33,077 bases of DNA, taken from JAYENK01 sp034722035. Its GTDB lineage: Bacteria; Patescibacteriota; Patescibacteriia; Patescibacteriales; UBA12075. Positions 1 to 8,303 of the stretch are shown one piece after another. Positions within the stretch are counted from its first letter, which is position 1. Each line of letters begins with the position of its first letter. The notes beneath the pieces are model-generated. The model saw only the letters and a program-made list of their open reading frames with translations, ran no database searches and was not told where the DNA came from. The translations under genes were made by a program, and so were the position numbers. The DNA lies in NCBI GenBank assembly GCA_034722035.1, contig JAYENK010000035.1:1-33077 (forward strand). The letters are read 5' to 3'.

Positions 1-695
1 TTTTTGAATATATCTAAATTTTCATCAACTCCAATTCTAAAATTAATAATATCTTCTGATTTAGTGAATTTTTCATCATAAATTTTACAAAAAATTAAAT
101 TAATTAATTCTTTTGCTAATTCTTCATCCCTTGTTGCTCCCGTAAAGTTGCCTGCAAGATGGTTTTTTATTGTTTTAAAAATAACCTTTAGATTATGAGG
201 AACTTTTAAATCTTTTCTTCTAAATTTACCAATATCTTCAAACCTTTGTCCTTTTTTGGGGATATTGGGTATTTCCTGAAAAAGTATTTTCCCTTGTTTT
301 CCAATCTTTTTTAAGAAAATTCTTTCTTCACCGTTGAACCAAACACCTAAATCAGCTTTAGAAAAAGTTAAATAATTTTGAAGTTGTGTTTTACCATCTT
401 TTCTTGTTTTCTTTTTACATTCAACAATAATTTGAACGTCATCTTCTTTTTTATTTTTATCTTTAAAGATAGCAATATCAACAGGATATTCTTTTTTCTC
501 ATCTGACGGTCTAACTTTCACTCTAAATTGTGGCCTTGTTTGAATTTGATTTTTATCATAATCATAATCTTCAACTAATTGCTTAGCAAAAACTTGAACC
601 GCTTCCGTTTCTTCAGGAGTAGCTTTTATCTCTTGTCCCGAAATAAAATCAATTAAATAGCCTTCTTTTATTTCTTTTTTCATTTTATCCACCAT
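1..695 (-). CDS. Restriction enzyme with HSDR-like nuclease N-terminus leading into an adenine methylase (5' part only)
   Basis: An open frame on the minus strand starts at ATG 695 and runs off the left edge, giving 231 codons. The N-terminal part reads as a type I restriction HSDR_N (PD-(D/E)XK) fold: YPVDIAIF supplies Asp73, and IIVECKKK supplies Glu92 and Lys94. From about residue 190 the sequence (DEELAKELINLIFCKIYDEK) resembles the beginning of an N-6 adenine methylase helical domain, so the full protein is probably a single-chain nuclease-methyltransferase that would cut and modify DNA. Only the first part is visible, so the methylase motifs cannot be checked. A second in-frame ATG four codons downstream is an alternative start, and neither has an SD. 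The gene is divergent from everything to its right except the cohesin-like gene. Confidence 0.75.
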   Translation of the reverse strand, partial: MVDKMKKEIKEGYLIDFISGQEIKATPEETEAVQVFAKQLVEDYDYDKNQIQTRPQFRVKVRPSDEKKEYPVDIAIFKDKNKKEDDVQIIVECKKKTRKDGKTQLQNYLTFSKADLGVWFNGEERIFLKKIGKQGKILFQEIPNIPKKGQRFEDIGKFRRKDLKVPHNLKVIFKTIKNHLAGNFTGATRDEELAKELINLIFCKIYDEKFTKSEDIINFRIGVDENLDIFK

Positions 696-1129
696 ATTAT
701 AAATTAAAGTTATTTTTACTATATAAAACTTTTGTTTTTTTTCCAAACAAAATTCGTTTTTGTAACGGAGTGGATAAAACACCTTATTTCCCCTCTTTTA
801 AATTTAAAAAAATTAAAAATTCCTTATTTTTTAAAGCCCAACAACAAAAATCTTTAATCTTTTCAAAAATATGTCGCCTAACTGGTTTTACTAATTATAT
901 TATACATGAGTGTTGCATTTCAAAGGTAAAAATAAGTGACTTAATTTAATTTTAGCAAAATATTAATAAAATGCAAACACTATTAGAAAAAAATCGAAAG
1001 AGAGCTTGTTATCAGAAAATATAGTGGGAAAACAATAACAAACTATTTATTTCATATTAAGCAATATTTGGATTATGTGAAGAATAATAAAAAAAATTAA
1101 TAAAGAGGAGGCTATAAAGGATTTTTATG
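696..1129. other. A+T-rich intergenic stretch with no supported gene
   Basis: Both strands were read. The longest plus-strand reading is a 17-codon ORF from ATG 971 with no SD, and no tRNA-like fold or strong terminator was seen. The stretch must hold the promoter for the minus-strand restriction gene, but no convincing -35/-10 pair was found. Confidence 0.5.
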
Positions 1130-1651
1130 CTATTTTATCAAAAACACATTGTGTACCTCAGTCAGGACGCTTATTCTTTGCCCACTGCCATCAGCCAAAA
1201 AAATACCGGCATGATTAAATGATAATTTGGTAAAGCCGGTAGTGGGTTTTTCAAAAGCAAGACTGACGGTTTGGATTTCGTTATTTAAGGGAAGGGGTGA
1301 GCCGCCGGTAAAAGTGTAATGACCGCCTTCGTTGTTAATGTTTTCATTAAGAATCAAAGGAAAATTATTTGAAACAGAAGTGCTGGCCAGTGTTAAGGCG
1401 GTGTTATCAAAATTAATATTAAAATCCACTAAATTATATTCAGTACTGCTTGCGCTTAAGATAATATCAACATAAAGAAAATCAGAGTCAAAATAACTGG
1501 CTTTGTCTATGCTAAAATATATCATGCCCTCTGGGTGAAACAAAGCCGGCTCTACCAAGGCGGTCTCTGCCCTCGCTAAACTAGCGTTGCCTAAAAAAAG
1601 ACAAAACAGTAATAAAAATACTATTATTTTCTTTTGTTTAAATTTTTGCAT
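1130..1651 (-). CDS. Secreted cohesin-like beta-sandwich protein
   Basis: This is a 173-residue protein. It begins with a classical signal peptide: a Lys-rich n-region, a hydrophobic core at residues 9-20, and a likely cleavage after the ARA motif near residue 28. The mature part carries cohesin-like features, including a bilateral strand pattern with VDIILSASSTEYNLVDFNINFD followed by LNNEIQTVSLAFEKP and a closing strand with TKLSFNHAGIFLADGSG. Cohesin-like domains of this kind occur in many exported CPR proteins and do not imply a cellulosome. It is expected to be exported or surface-exposed. There is no transmembrane segment at the C-terminus and no dockerin. It is divergent from argS, separated by 74 bp. 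Function is unknown and the fold assignment is moderate. Confidence 0.65.
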   Translation of the reverse strand: MQKFKQKKIIVFLLLFCLFLGNASLARAETALVEPALFHPEGMIYFSIDKASYFDSDFLYVDIILSASSTEYNLVDFNINFDNTALTLASTSVSNNFPLILNENINNEGGHYTFTGGSPLPLNNEIQTVSLAFEKPTTGFTKLSFNHAGIFLADGSGQRISVLTEVHNVFLIK

Positions 1652-1690
1652 GAAACTTTACTTTTCTTAATTATAGCAAAAATTTTTTAT

Positions 1691-1719
1691 TTGCCAAAAT
1701 AAGGGAAATTCGATAAAAT
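1691..1719 (+). promoter_or_regulatory. Promoter of argS, predicted leaderless
   Basis: TTGCCA (1691-1696) and TAAAAT (1714-1719) are separated by exactly 17 bp. The argS ATG at 1726 lies six bases after the -10 box, where transcription would start, so the mRNA is predicted to have no 5' leader. Confidence 0.6.
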
Positions 1720-1725
1720 AATATT

Positions 1726-3417
1726 ATGAATATTTTAAATAAAATTAAAAATGATATTGCCAAGTCTTTGAATATAGCTTTAAATGTTAAATTAGTCAAG
1801 GCGCAAGACATTGTTTATCCGCCTAACGCGGAGATGGGCGATCTTAGCCTGCCTTGTTTTGATCAACAAGTTTTTGGCGATGATTTGAGTAAATTGACAG
1901 CCATAGTTAATGGCTTAGATTTTGTTAAAGGAGTGAGTTTAGCCGGAAAGTTTATGAATATTAGCTTGGACAAGGAATATATTATTAAAAAAATTTGCAG
2001 CGAAATAATCAAAGATAAAAAAAAATATGGGCGAAATAAGAGCGGCAAGAAGAAGCGGACAATGATCGAATTTACCAATGCTAACACTCACAAACAATAT
2101 CATGTTGGACATGTGCGCAATCTTTGCTTTGGGGACAGTATTACAAAAATTTTGAACGCAAACGGTTATAAAACATTTCCTGTTTCCTATATTAATGATT
2201 TTGGCACTCACGTAGCTAAAACGCTTTGGGCTTTAGATGAGTTTTATAAAGATGAAGAAATTCCTGAAAACAAGGGTGAGTTTTTGGGAGAAGTTTATGC
2301 GCGCGCAAGTAAGGAGCTTGAGGAAAATAAATTGGGCAAACAAATGGTGGAGGGGATGATGAAGAAAATAGAAGCAAGGAAAGGCAAGGAATATGAAAAA
2401 TGGCAAGAAACAAGACAGTGGACGATTGAACAGTCGGAACAAATATACCGGAAGATGAATGTGGCGCTTGAGCATATTTTTTATGAAAGTGAATTTATTG
2501 ATGAGGGCAGGGCGATTGTAAACAAGTTGATTAAAAAAAGAATATTACGCGAAAGCCAAGGTGCGGTTATTGCCGATTTGGAAAAATATGATTTGGGGGT
2601 GCAGGTGGTTTTGCGCAGTGACGGGACCGCGACTTACATTGTGGCTGATTTGGCCTTGGCGCAGGCTAAATTTGAAAAATATAAACTAGACACTTCAATT
2701 TATATAACTGATAATCGGCAAAGTTTGCATTTCAAGCAGATGTTTAAGATTTTGGAATTAATAGGCTATAAGCAGAAGTTGGTTCATTTGACGCACGATT
2801 TTGTGAAGTTGCCCGGTGGGATGATTGCCTCTCGCACCGGCAATATTATTACCTTTGAAGAACTGTATCAGGCTCTCTTTGAAAAAATAATTACAGAAAC
2901 CACAAAACGTCATGACGATTGGGAGGAAGAGCGAATCAAAGTAGTCGCGCATATTTTGTCAGTCGCGACTATCAAGTTTGAAATGAATAAAATCGGCGCG
3001 GATCAAGTCATCACATTTGATATTAAAAAAGCTTTGTCTTTCCAGGGCTATACTGCCGCATATTTGCTCTATACTTACGCTCGGATCAAAAGTATTTTTA
3101 AAAAATCCGGCCTTAAAGATGATATTAAAAAAATAAATTCAAAGCTTTTACGAGAAGCTATGGAATATCGGTTGATTTTTAAATTAGCCAAATACCCGGA
3201 AGTGGTTGCGCGTGCCGGAGCTGAATATAAGCCTAGCGAAATTGCCCGGTATTTATTTGAGCTGGCGCAGAATTTTAATGATTACTATCATCAAATTTCC
3301 GTATTAAAAGCTGAGGAAGAAATTAAGTTGGCGCGTCTTGGCTTGCTTTTGTCCGTCGCTCAGGTTTTGGAAAACGGTTTTGGTTTACTTGGAATTGAAA
3401 CGGTGGAAGAGATGTAA
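1726..3417 (+). CDS. argS: Arginyl-tRNA synthetase
   Basis: A class Ia aminoacyl-tRNA synthetase that charges tRNA-Arg with arginine using ATP in the cytoplasm. Its 563 residues match the family's usual length. The HIGH signature appears as NTHKQYHVGHVRN (HVGH at 126-129). The position of the KMSK loop carries GGMIASRTGN, a degenerate form normal for this enzyme. The C-terminal helical DALR anticodon-binding region is visible from about residue 440 (FQGYTAAYLLYTYARIKSI) to the end. The N-terminal Arg-tRNA-synthetase additional domain is residues 1-90. There is no SD, and the start codon sits at the predicted transcription start. The lipoprotein gene follows after 21 bp and is probably cotranscribed. 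Confidence 0.95.
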   Translation: MNILNKIKNDIAKSLNIALNVKLVKAQDIVYPPNAEMGDLSLPCFDQQVFGDDLSKLTAIVNGLDFVKGVSLAGKFMNISLDKEYIIKKICSEIIKDKKKYGRNKSGKKKRTMIEFTNANTHKQYHVGHVRNLCFGDSITKILNANGYKTFPVSYINDFGTHVAKTLWALDEFYKDEEIPENKGEFLGEVYARASKELEENKLGKQMVEGMMKKIEARKGKEYEKWQETRQWTIEQSEQIYRKMNVALEHIFYESEFIDEGRAIVNKLIKKRILRESQGAVIADLEKYDLGVQVVLRSDGTATYIVADLALAQAKFEKYKLDTSIYITDNRQSLHFKQMFKILELIGYKQKLVHLTHDFVKLPGGMIASRTGNIITFEELYQALFEKIITETTKRHDDWEEERIKVVAHILSVATIKFEMNKIGADQVITFDIKKALSFQGYTAAYLLYTYARIKSIFKKSGLKDDIKKINSKLLREAMEYRLIFKLAKYPEVVARAGAEYKPSEIARYLFELAQNFNDYYHQISVLKAEEEIKLARLGLLLSVAQVLENGFGLLGIETVEEM

Positions 3418-3438
3418 AATAACTTATAAAAAAAATAT

Positions 3439-4113
3439 ATGAAAAAATTGTTATTATTTTCAATGTTAATCATTTTGCCTTTTGGCATGACGGGGTGTTT
3501 TAAAAAGGAGGTTCAAGAGGAGGCAAGACAGGGCCAAACTGAAGTGCAAGGGGGAATTAAAGTGAATGAACCGAATACGATTATGGGCTGGCTTAAGTCC
3601 GGCAAGGGAATGGAGTGTGAAATCATGAGCCCGGAAGGAGATAAAATGATAGTTTTAGCCAAAGAAAACAAAGTAAAAATTAGCGGGTTTCCTTATTTTG
3701 ATATGGCAAATCCGGATCCGGAAGAAACTGTTGCCGGCCACTCTTTAACAATCGGAGATATGATGTATATGTGGGGTGGCAAAAATGGCATGAAAATGGA
3801 TATGAAGAAAATGGAAGAAATGGCGCAAGAATTAGGTGAGGAGGCAAGCGAAGAAGAGCCGGACACTTGGGAGGATATGATCAGTGATTTGGACGAGCAA
3901 AACGCTGATTATGATTGTAGGGAAAAAAGAATTTTCGCAAGTGATTTTGAGGTGCCGACCGATGTTGTTTTTCAGGATTTGGGGGGATTTATGGAAGGAA
4001 TGGCCGATATGAGCAAGCAAATGCAGGATGGATTAGGCGGTAAGGGAGAGTTTGACTTAGAAGCGATGCAAAAACAAGCCGAAGAATTCCAAGAACAATA
4101 TAAACTTGAGTAG
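3439..4113 (+). CDS. Lipoprotein of unknown function
   Basis: This is a 224-residue protein with a lipoprotein signal: MKK, a hydrophobic core, and a lipobox-like GMTGC with the lipid-accepting Cys at residue 20. It should be anchored on the outer face of the membrane. The mature region (WLKSGKGMECEIMSPEGDKM, then a Met-rich stretch with repeated MDMKKMEEM) is acidic and predicted to be partly helical. I recognise no catalytic motif. A small conserved-looking N-terminal sandwich and two internal cysteines (the CE and DC positions) could form a disulphide. It follows argS by 21 bp and is closed by a strong terminator, so it is the last gene of that unit. Confidence 0.7.
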   Translation: MKKLLLFSMLIILPFGMTGCFKKEVQEEARQGQTEVQGGIKVNEPNTIMGWLKSGKGMECEIMSPEGDKMIVLAKENKVKISGFPYFDMANPDPEETVAGHSLTIGDMMYMWGGKNGMKMDMKKMEEMAQELGEEASEEEPDTWEDMISDLDEQNADYDCREKRIFASDFEVPTDVVFQDLGGFMEGMADMSKQMQDGLGGKGEFDLEAMQKQAEEFQEQYKLE

Positions 4114-4139
4114 ACAGAAAGAGTTTTAGAATAAATTTT

Positions 4140-4171
4140 AATGGGTAATTCGAGAGAATTACCCATTTTTT
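4140..4171 (+). terminator. Rho-independent terminator after argS-lipoprotein unit
   Basis: A 12-bp perfect stem (AATGGGTAATTC with GAATTACCCATT) closes a GAGA tetraloop and is followed by a T-run. Confidence 0.9.
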
Positions 4172-4198
4172 TATTTATATAATATTGCTTTTATTTTT

Positions 4199-4234
4199 TT
4201 GACAAAATCAAAAAAATACACTAAAGTAAGTGTA
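4199..4234 (+). promoter_or_regulatory. pyr operon promoter with overlapping operator-like palindrome
   Basis: TTGACA (4199-4204) and TAAAGT (4222-4227) are 17 bp apart. A palindrome, TACACT-N6-AGTGTA (4217-4234), lies over the -10 box, the position expected for a repressor operator. The transcript would carry a leader of about 120 nt before pyrD. No terminator or known riboswitch fold was seen in that leader. Confidence 0.6.
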
Positions 4235-4355
4235 CTAAACAAATCCAAAGGGAGGAATCCAAAAGAGAGCTTGTTTTTTTATTTGATCATTGAAAGAATA
4301 ATATTATAGTTAATTTGTTGATTTCTTATTGAAATTTTAGAAAAGGAGAAAAAGG

Positions 4356-5333
4356 ATGAAAATGAAGAATGTGGACATTGGGAATATTTGTACAGCTTCG
4401 GGGACAAGGAATTTGTTTGGCGAAGGTTGGCCATATCATTTTTTGTATAGAATTTTGTTGTGGTTTTTCGGAATTTCTTTTGATTTTAAAGGTTCAACTT
4501 TTATATCAAAAACCGGAACAATCCCACCTTGTCCAGGAAATATGCTGTTAAGAAAAAACAGCTATATGCCAAAGTGGCCGATTCTTGATTGTATAAAGTT
4601 TAATTTTTGGCTTGGAGTAATGTTGAATGCAATCGGATTGACAAATCCTAGTATTAAACAAATGCTTTCGGAAGGAAAGTGGCAAAAAAGGACAAAGCCA
4701 TTTGGAATATCCTTTACTTGCATGGGTAATACTTTTGAAGAAAAGCTAGATGAAGTACGGGAATTTGCTCGTCTTTTGCGGAAAGAGTTGCCATTTTTTT
4801 TGACTCAAATTTTTATTCAATTTAATGTGTCTTGTCCAAATACGGAGCATGTGACAAAAGATATGCTTTGCGATGTCATTGAGCTGGGGCAAGAGCTTAA
4901 ACAGCTTTTAAATTTGCCACTTGATTTGAAGGTAAATTTGATTGACGCTGATTTAAAATTTGTCAGAAAGATTGAGGAATCAGGCGTGTATGATTGTATA
5001 ACCTGCACAAACACATTACCCTGGGGAAGTTTACCCCAAGTTATTAATTGGGTAAAAATTTTTGGCACAGAAGAATCACCACTAAAAAAATACGGTGGTG
5101 GTGGTTTGTCCGGTTGGCTGGTTTTTCCGCTTGTGCTTGAATGGTTAAAAGTAATGCGTGTAAACGACGTAAAAATACCCCTTAAAATCGGGGGTGGAAT
5201 TATGAATGCTAGATGTGTCGTGAAGCTAAAGAAATTTGGCGCTGATGCTGTTGAAATTGGAACAGTTTCAGCTCTTCGTCCCTTTCGAGTAGAAAGGATT
5301 ATTGAGTGTGCTAACGAAATTTTTGGGAGGTAA
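4356..5333 (+). CDS. pyrD: Dihydroorotate dehydrogenase (class 1-like)
   Basis: An FMN-dependent barrel enzyme that oxidises dihydroorotate to orotate in de novo pyrimidine synthesis. The visible motifs are NAIGLTNPSI (91-100), FNVSCPNTE with the catalytic-base Cys160 typical of class 1 enzymes (class 2 uses Ser), a Lys in LKVN, GGGGLSG near residue 248, and the phosphate-binding IGGGI followed by GADAVEIGT. Its 325 residues are normal to slightly long. A hydrophobic stretch around residues 28-45 (FLYRILLWFFGI) is unusual for a soluble class 1 enzyme. A good SD (AAGGAG, 4343-4348) precedes the ATG, which is rare in this window. It is the first gene of pyrD-pyrF-pyrE. Confidence 0.85.
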   Translation: MKMKNVDIGNICTASGTRNLFGEGWPYHFLYRILLWFFGISFDFKGSTFISKTGTIPPCPGNMLLRKNSYMPKWPILDCIKFNFWLGVMLNAIGLTNPSIKQMLSEGKWQKRTKPFGISFTCMGNTFEEKLDEVREFARLLRKELPFFLTQIFIQFNVSCPNTEHVTKDMLCDVIELGQELKQLLNLPLDLKVNLIDADLKFVRKIEESGVYDCITCTNTLPWGSLPQVINWVKIFGTEESPLKKYGGGGLSGWLVFPLVLEWLKVMRVNDVKIPLKIGGGIMNARCVVKLKKFGADAVEIGTVSALRPFRVERIIECANEIFGR

Positions 5334-5359
5334 ATAATAAAAAAACAAAGGAGAAAAAA

Positions 5360-6121
5360 ATGGCAAAAAAATTGAAAGTAGAAGAGCGATTGATTGTGGC
5401 GGCAGATTATAAACCAAGTGAGTGTGGCGGAGTTGATGGTGTTGAAAAAAAATTGATTGAATTGGCAGGCAAGCTTGAGGGAACTGGAGTATACATAAAA
5501 GTTAATTCTGTTCTTAGACTTCTTGGTTATGATTTAATTTCCAGATTACATGATTTCGGGTTGAAAGTTTTTGCTGATTTGAAACTTATTGATATCCCGA
5601 ATACCATGGGTACCGATGGAGAGTTTTTGAAAGTATTTCAGCCTGAAATTTTGACGATAATGGCTTGTGCCGGAATTGATGGCATGAATGCTGTTCAAAA
5701 AGAAGTTGGAGAGCACACTGAAGTGCTTGGAGTTACGGTTTTGACAAGCCTTAACGAAGAAGAGTGTCAGAGTATTTTTACATGTTCCACAAAAGCCGGG
5801 GTTTTGCGTTTTGCACGAATGATTCAACTGGCTGGACTTGGTGGACTTATTTTATCGCCCAAAGAAGTTGAAGTGTTGAAGAATCGATTTGAATTAACTC
5901 TTAGCTTGAATACTCCAGGCATTAGACCAGAGTGGTCGCTGGTTAAGGGTGATGATCAGAGCCGTGTGTTAACTCCGACAAAAGCGATCCAAAACGGCGC
6001 AGAACGTATTGTGCTTGGGCGGCCAATTACTGGTGCTGACGATCCACGAGACGCAGTAATGCGTACTTTGAAGGAAATTGAAGTAGGTTTGGAATTAATT
6101 GACAAAATAGAGGAGAAATAA
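5360..6121 (+). CDS. pyrF: Orotidine 5'-phosphate decarboxylase
   Basis: It decarboxylates OMP to UMP, the last step of de novo UMP synthesis. The catalytic Asp-Lys-Asp array is visible as FADLKLIDIPNT (Asp73, Lys75, Asp78). The phosphate-binding elements are TPGIRP (185-190) and LGRPITGADDP (219-228). Its 253 residues fit the type 1 bacterial enzyme. The start is fixed by a strong SD, AAAGGAG at 5348-5354. It lies 26 bp after pyrD, and pyrE follows after 2 bp, so the three genes are one translationally coupled operon. Confidence 0.92.
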   Translation: MAKKLKVEERLIVAADYKPSECGGVDGVEKKLIELAGKLEGTGVYIKVNSVLRLLGYDLISRLHDFGLKVFADLKLIDIPNTMGTDGEFLKVFQPEILTIMACAGIDGMNAVQKEVGEHTEVLGVTVLTSLNEEECQSIFTCSTKAGVLRFARMIQLAGLGGLILSPKEVEVLKNRFELTLSLNTPGIRPEWSLVKGDDQSRVLTPTKAIQNGAERIVLGRPITGADDPRDAVMRTLKEIEVGLELIDKIEEK

Positions 6122-6123
6122 AA

Positions 6124-6609
6124 ATGATAAAAATTTTTACCGATGTGGCTGATATGATTTTTGATAAAAAATCATTTAAGTTTGGCGCTTTTACCTTAAA
6201 GCTTCATGAGGAATTTCCCGATGCTCTTTTGTCCCCGTTTTTTATTAATATGCGGTCAAAGGATAACCCAACCAAAAAAGGTCCGCTTGTTAATGCTGAT
6301 TATGATTTAATTGCTCAGGCATTGTTATTTTCTATGAACAACTTGAGCTTTCAAGCAATTGCCGGAATACCACGTGCGGCCGATCCTATCATTGAGGCGA
6401 TTGAAAGAGCAATGCCAGAGCCAAGAAAATTTAGAATTATTAAGCTTTTCAAAGAAGAGACAAAAGACTGGCGCAGAATAATACCTTTGCCTGGGTATGA
6501 CCTTATTCCATCTTTTACGGTTACAGATCTTTTTGATCGTTACAAAAACACTGGCAGAATTAGCCAGGAGAAGTATCAGGAATGCATTGATTATGTAAAA
6601 AATAATTAA
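6124..6609 (+). CDS. pyrE: Orotate phosphoribosyltransferase lacking the PRPP-binding loop
   Basis: OPRT joins orotate to PRPP to make OMP. The N-terminal half is recognisable: KFGAFTLK, then LLSPFFINMR, NADYDLIAQALL and IAGIPRAADPIIEAI. The end (GYDLIPSFTVTDLFDRYKNTGRIS) matches the usual OPRT C-terminus. Between RRIIPLPG and GYDLIPS, the section that normally carries the PRPP motif (hydrophobic stretch, DD, TTG) is absent, so the protein has 161 residues rather than about 210. As written it should be inactive. The break in the assembly lies immediately beside the missing section, so a strain variant or assembly collapse is at least as likely as a true deletion. The SD is GAGGAG at 6110-6115. 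Confidence 0.7.
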   Translation: MIKIFTDVADMIFDKKSFKFGAFTLKLHEEFPDALLSPFFINMRSKDNPTKKGPLVNADYDLIAQALLFSMNNLSFQAIAGIPRAADPIIEAIERAMPEPRKFRIIKLFKEETKDWRRIIPLPGYDLIPSFTVTDLFDRYKNTGRISQEKYQECIDYVKNN

Positions 6610-6844
6610 AGATATCCNNNNNNNNNNNNNNNNNNNNNNNNNNNNNNNNNNNNNNNNNNNNNNNNNNNNNNNNNNNNNNNNNNNNNNNNNNNNNNNNNNN
6701 NNNNNNNNNNNNNNNNNCTGGGTATGACCTTATTCCATCTTTTACGGTTACAGATCTTTTTGATCGTTACAAAAACACTGGCAGAATTAGCCAGGAGAAG
6801 TATCAGGAATGCATTGATTATGTAAAAAATAATTAAAGATATCC
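6491..6844. repeat. 127-bp exact duplication flanking a 100-N assembly gap
   Basis: Bases 6491-6617 and 6718-6844 are identical, and 6618-6717 is exactly 100 N. An identical overlap of 127 bases is what two contig ends of a k=127 de Bruijn assembly share, so the duplication and gap are probably artefacts of scaffolding two overlapping contigs. Confidence 0.9.
6718..6836 (+). pseudogene. Duplicated 3' end of pyrE to the right of the gap
   Basis: This segment repeats the last 39 codons and stop of pyrE. It has no start of its own. If the gap is a contig-overlap artefact, this copy and the one at 6491-6609 are the same DNA. Confidence 0.75.
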
Positions 6845-6857
6845 TAAATATTTATAA

Positions 6858-6893
6858 GGGGCAGTACACAAAAACGTGTTACTGCCCTTTTTT
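6858..6893 (+). terminator. Terminator of the pyr operon
   Basis: GGGCAGTACAC pairs with GTGTTACTGCCC (one bulged T) around an AAAAAC loop, followed by a run of T. Confidence 0.88.
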
Positions 6894-6915
6894 CTTTGAA
6901 AAAAGACAAACAGAC

Positions 6916-6944
6916 TTTAAACTTTATCAACTTATTGCTATAAT
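6916..6944 (+). promoter_or_regulatory. Promoter of the glycerate kinase unit, predicted leaderless
   Basis: TTTAAA (6916-6921) and a consensus TATAAT (6939-6944) are separated by 17 bp. The ATG at 6951 is six bases after the -10 box, so the mRNA should begin at or next to the start codon. Confidence 0.6.
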
Positions 6945-6950
6945 AAGCTT

Positions 6951-8303
6951 ATGAGTATAATAAAAAATAAAAAAGAATTGGCGTTTTCACCTTTGCGTAA
7001 GGATATGGTGGATATGTTGGAGTTTGGGATAAACGGAGTGCGTCCCGCTACTTTGATGGAGCAGTCGATGTTGTATAGTGATGATTTAAACTCGGTTACG
7101 GTAAATACTAACGAATTTACGATATTGCGTGGTCGGATATTTGTTGTCGGTGGAGGCAAGGGCGCCGGGGAGATGGCCTTGGCGCTTGAGCATATAATCG
7201 GGGAGGACAATATTACGGCCGGAATTGTTAATTGCACCAGTGATGAACATAAAACTAAGAAAATTAAAGTTAATAAAGCGAGCCATCCTTTGCCGGGAAC
7301 GCGCGGGGTGCGCGGGGTTCGAGCTATGCTTGAATTGAAAGAAAAATATGATATTAACGATAATGACTTGGTAATTTGTCTGATATCGGGCGGCGGTTCG
7401 GCTCTTTTGCCCGGTCCGGTCAAAGAAATCAGTTTGCGCGACAAGCAAAAGACGACCGACTTACTTATAAATTGCGGTGCGAATATTTCCGAGATAAATA
7501 TCGTGCGCAAACACTTGTCCACGGTTAAGGGCGGGCAATTTGGTTCTTATTTTGCTCCGGCTGTTTTTGTATCAATTATTATTTCCGATGTACCCGGAGA
7601 CAAACTTGAGGTGATTGCGTCCGGTCCGAATGTGGCCGATAAAAGCACTTTTAATAACGCTCTAATGATTTTGGAGCAAAAAGCATTAACAAAACTGGTT
7701 CCGGCCTCCGTGCTTGAATATTTGCAAGACGGGACACGCGGTAAACACGCGGAAACTCCGAAAGAGCTTAAAAATTCTTACAATTATATTATTGGTAATA
7801 ATGCTCAGGCGCTTGAATCGATCAGCTTGCGCGCGAAGCAGCTTGGCTATAAGCCGATTATTGCCGGGACTGACATGTCCGGCACGCCTGAAGAAGCGGC
7901 CAGGAATAATGCCAAAAAAATTATTGCCGGAGTTTATGACGATTATGATGTAATATTATTCGGCGGAGAAACTACGCCAAGTTTGGCTTTTGAACGGGGC
8001 CTAGGAGGGCGCAACCAGCATTTTACGGCTGCGAGTATTGTACCATTGGAGTCTTTGGGCGGTGAATGGGTAATGGCCGGGATTGGAACGGATGGGGTTG
8101 ATTATACCGAAAAAGCGGCCGGAGCCTTAATTGATAATAATACTTTGGAAAATTGCCGTAAGAAAAAATTAAATATAGAAAACTATTTGCACGATTTTGA
8201 TACTTATCATTTGTTTCAAAAATTAGATAACAGTTTGATTGATACCGGTGGACATACCGGAACAAATGTGCGGGACGTGGTAGTGTATTTGCGAAAAAAA
8301 TAA
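6951..8303 (+). CDS. Glycerate 2-kinase (GckA/MOFRL family)
   Basis: It phosphorylates D-glycerate with ATP, by family knowledge at the 2-hydroxyl, feeding 2-phosphoglycerate into lower glycolysis. The N-terminal DUF4147-type domain is visible with VVGGGKGAGEMALAL (66-79), ASHPLPGTRG (110-119) and LISGGGSALL (144-153). The C-terminal MOFRL domain carries GGETTPSL and GLGGRNQH, and ends with MAGIGTDGVD and DTGGHTGTN. Its 450 residues are the normal length. It starts a two-gene unit: its TAA overlaps the ATG of the next gene by one base. It could be a related hydroxypyruvate-reductase-annotated protein, a common misnaming of this family. Confidence 0.88.
   Translation: MSIIKNKKELAFSPLRKDMVDMLEFGINGVRPATLMEQSMLYSDDLNSVTVNTNEFTILRGRIFVVGGGKGAGEMALALEHIIGEDNITAGIVNCTSDEHKTKKIKVNKASHPLPGTRGVRGVRAMLELKEKYDINDNDLVICLISGGGSALLPGPVKEISLRDKQKTTDLLINCGANISEINIVRKHLSTVKGGQFGSYFAPAVFVSIIISDVPGDKLEVIASGPNVADKSTFNNALMILEQKALTKLVPASVLEYLQDGTRGKHAETPKELKNSYNYIIGNNAQALESISLRAKQLGYKPIIAGTDMSGTPEEAARNNAKKIIAGVYDDYDVILFGGETTPSLAFERGLGGRNQHFTAASIVPLESLGGEWVMAGIGTDGVDYTEKAAGALIDNNTLENCRKKKLNIENYLHDFDTYHLFQKLDNSLIDTGGHTGTNVRDVVVYLRKK

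Noticed and set aside
4271..4309. TTG-started leader peptide in the pyrD 5' leader
   Set aside because: The distance from the SD-like GGGAGGA is about 15 bases, the start is TTG, and no terminator follows that it could control.
6938..7522. 194-codon antisense ORF over the glycerate kinase gene
   Set aside because: It is a mirror of a well-supported coding sequence, with no own start signal or family features.
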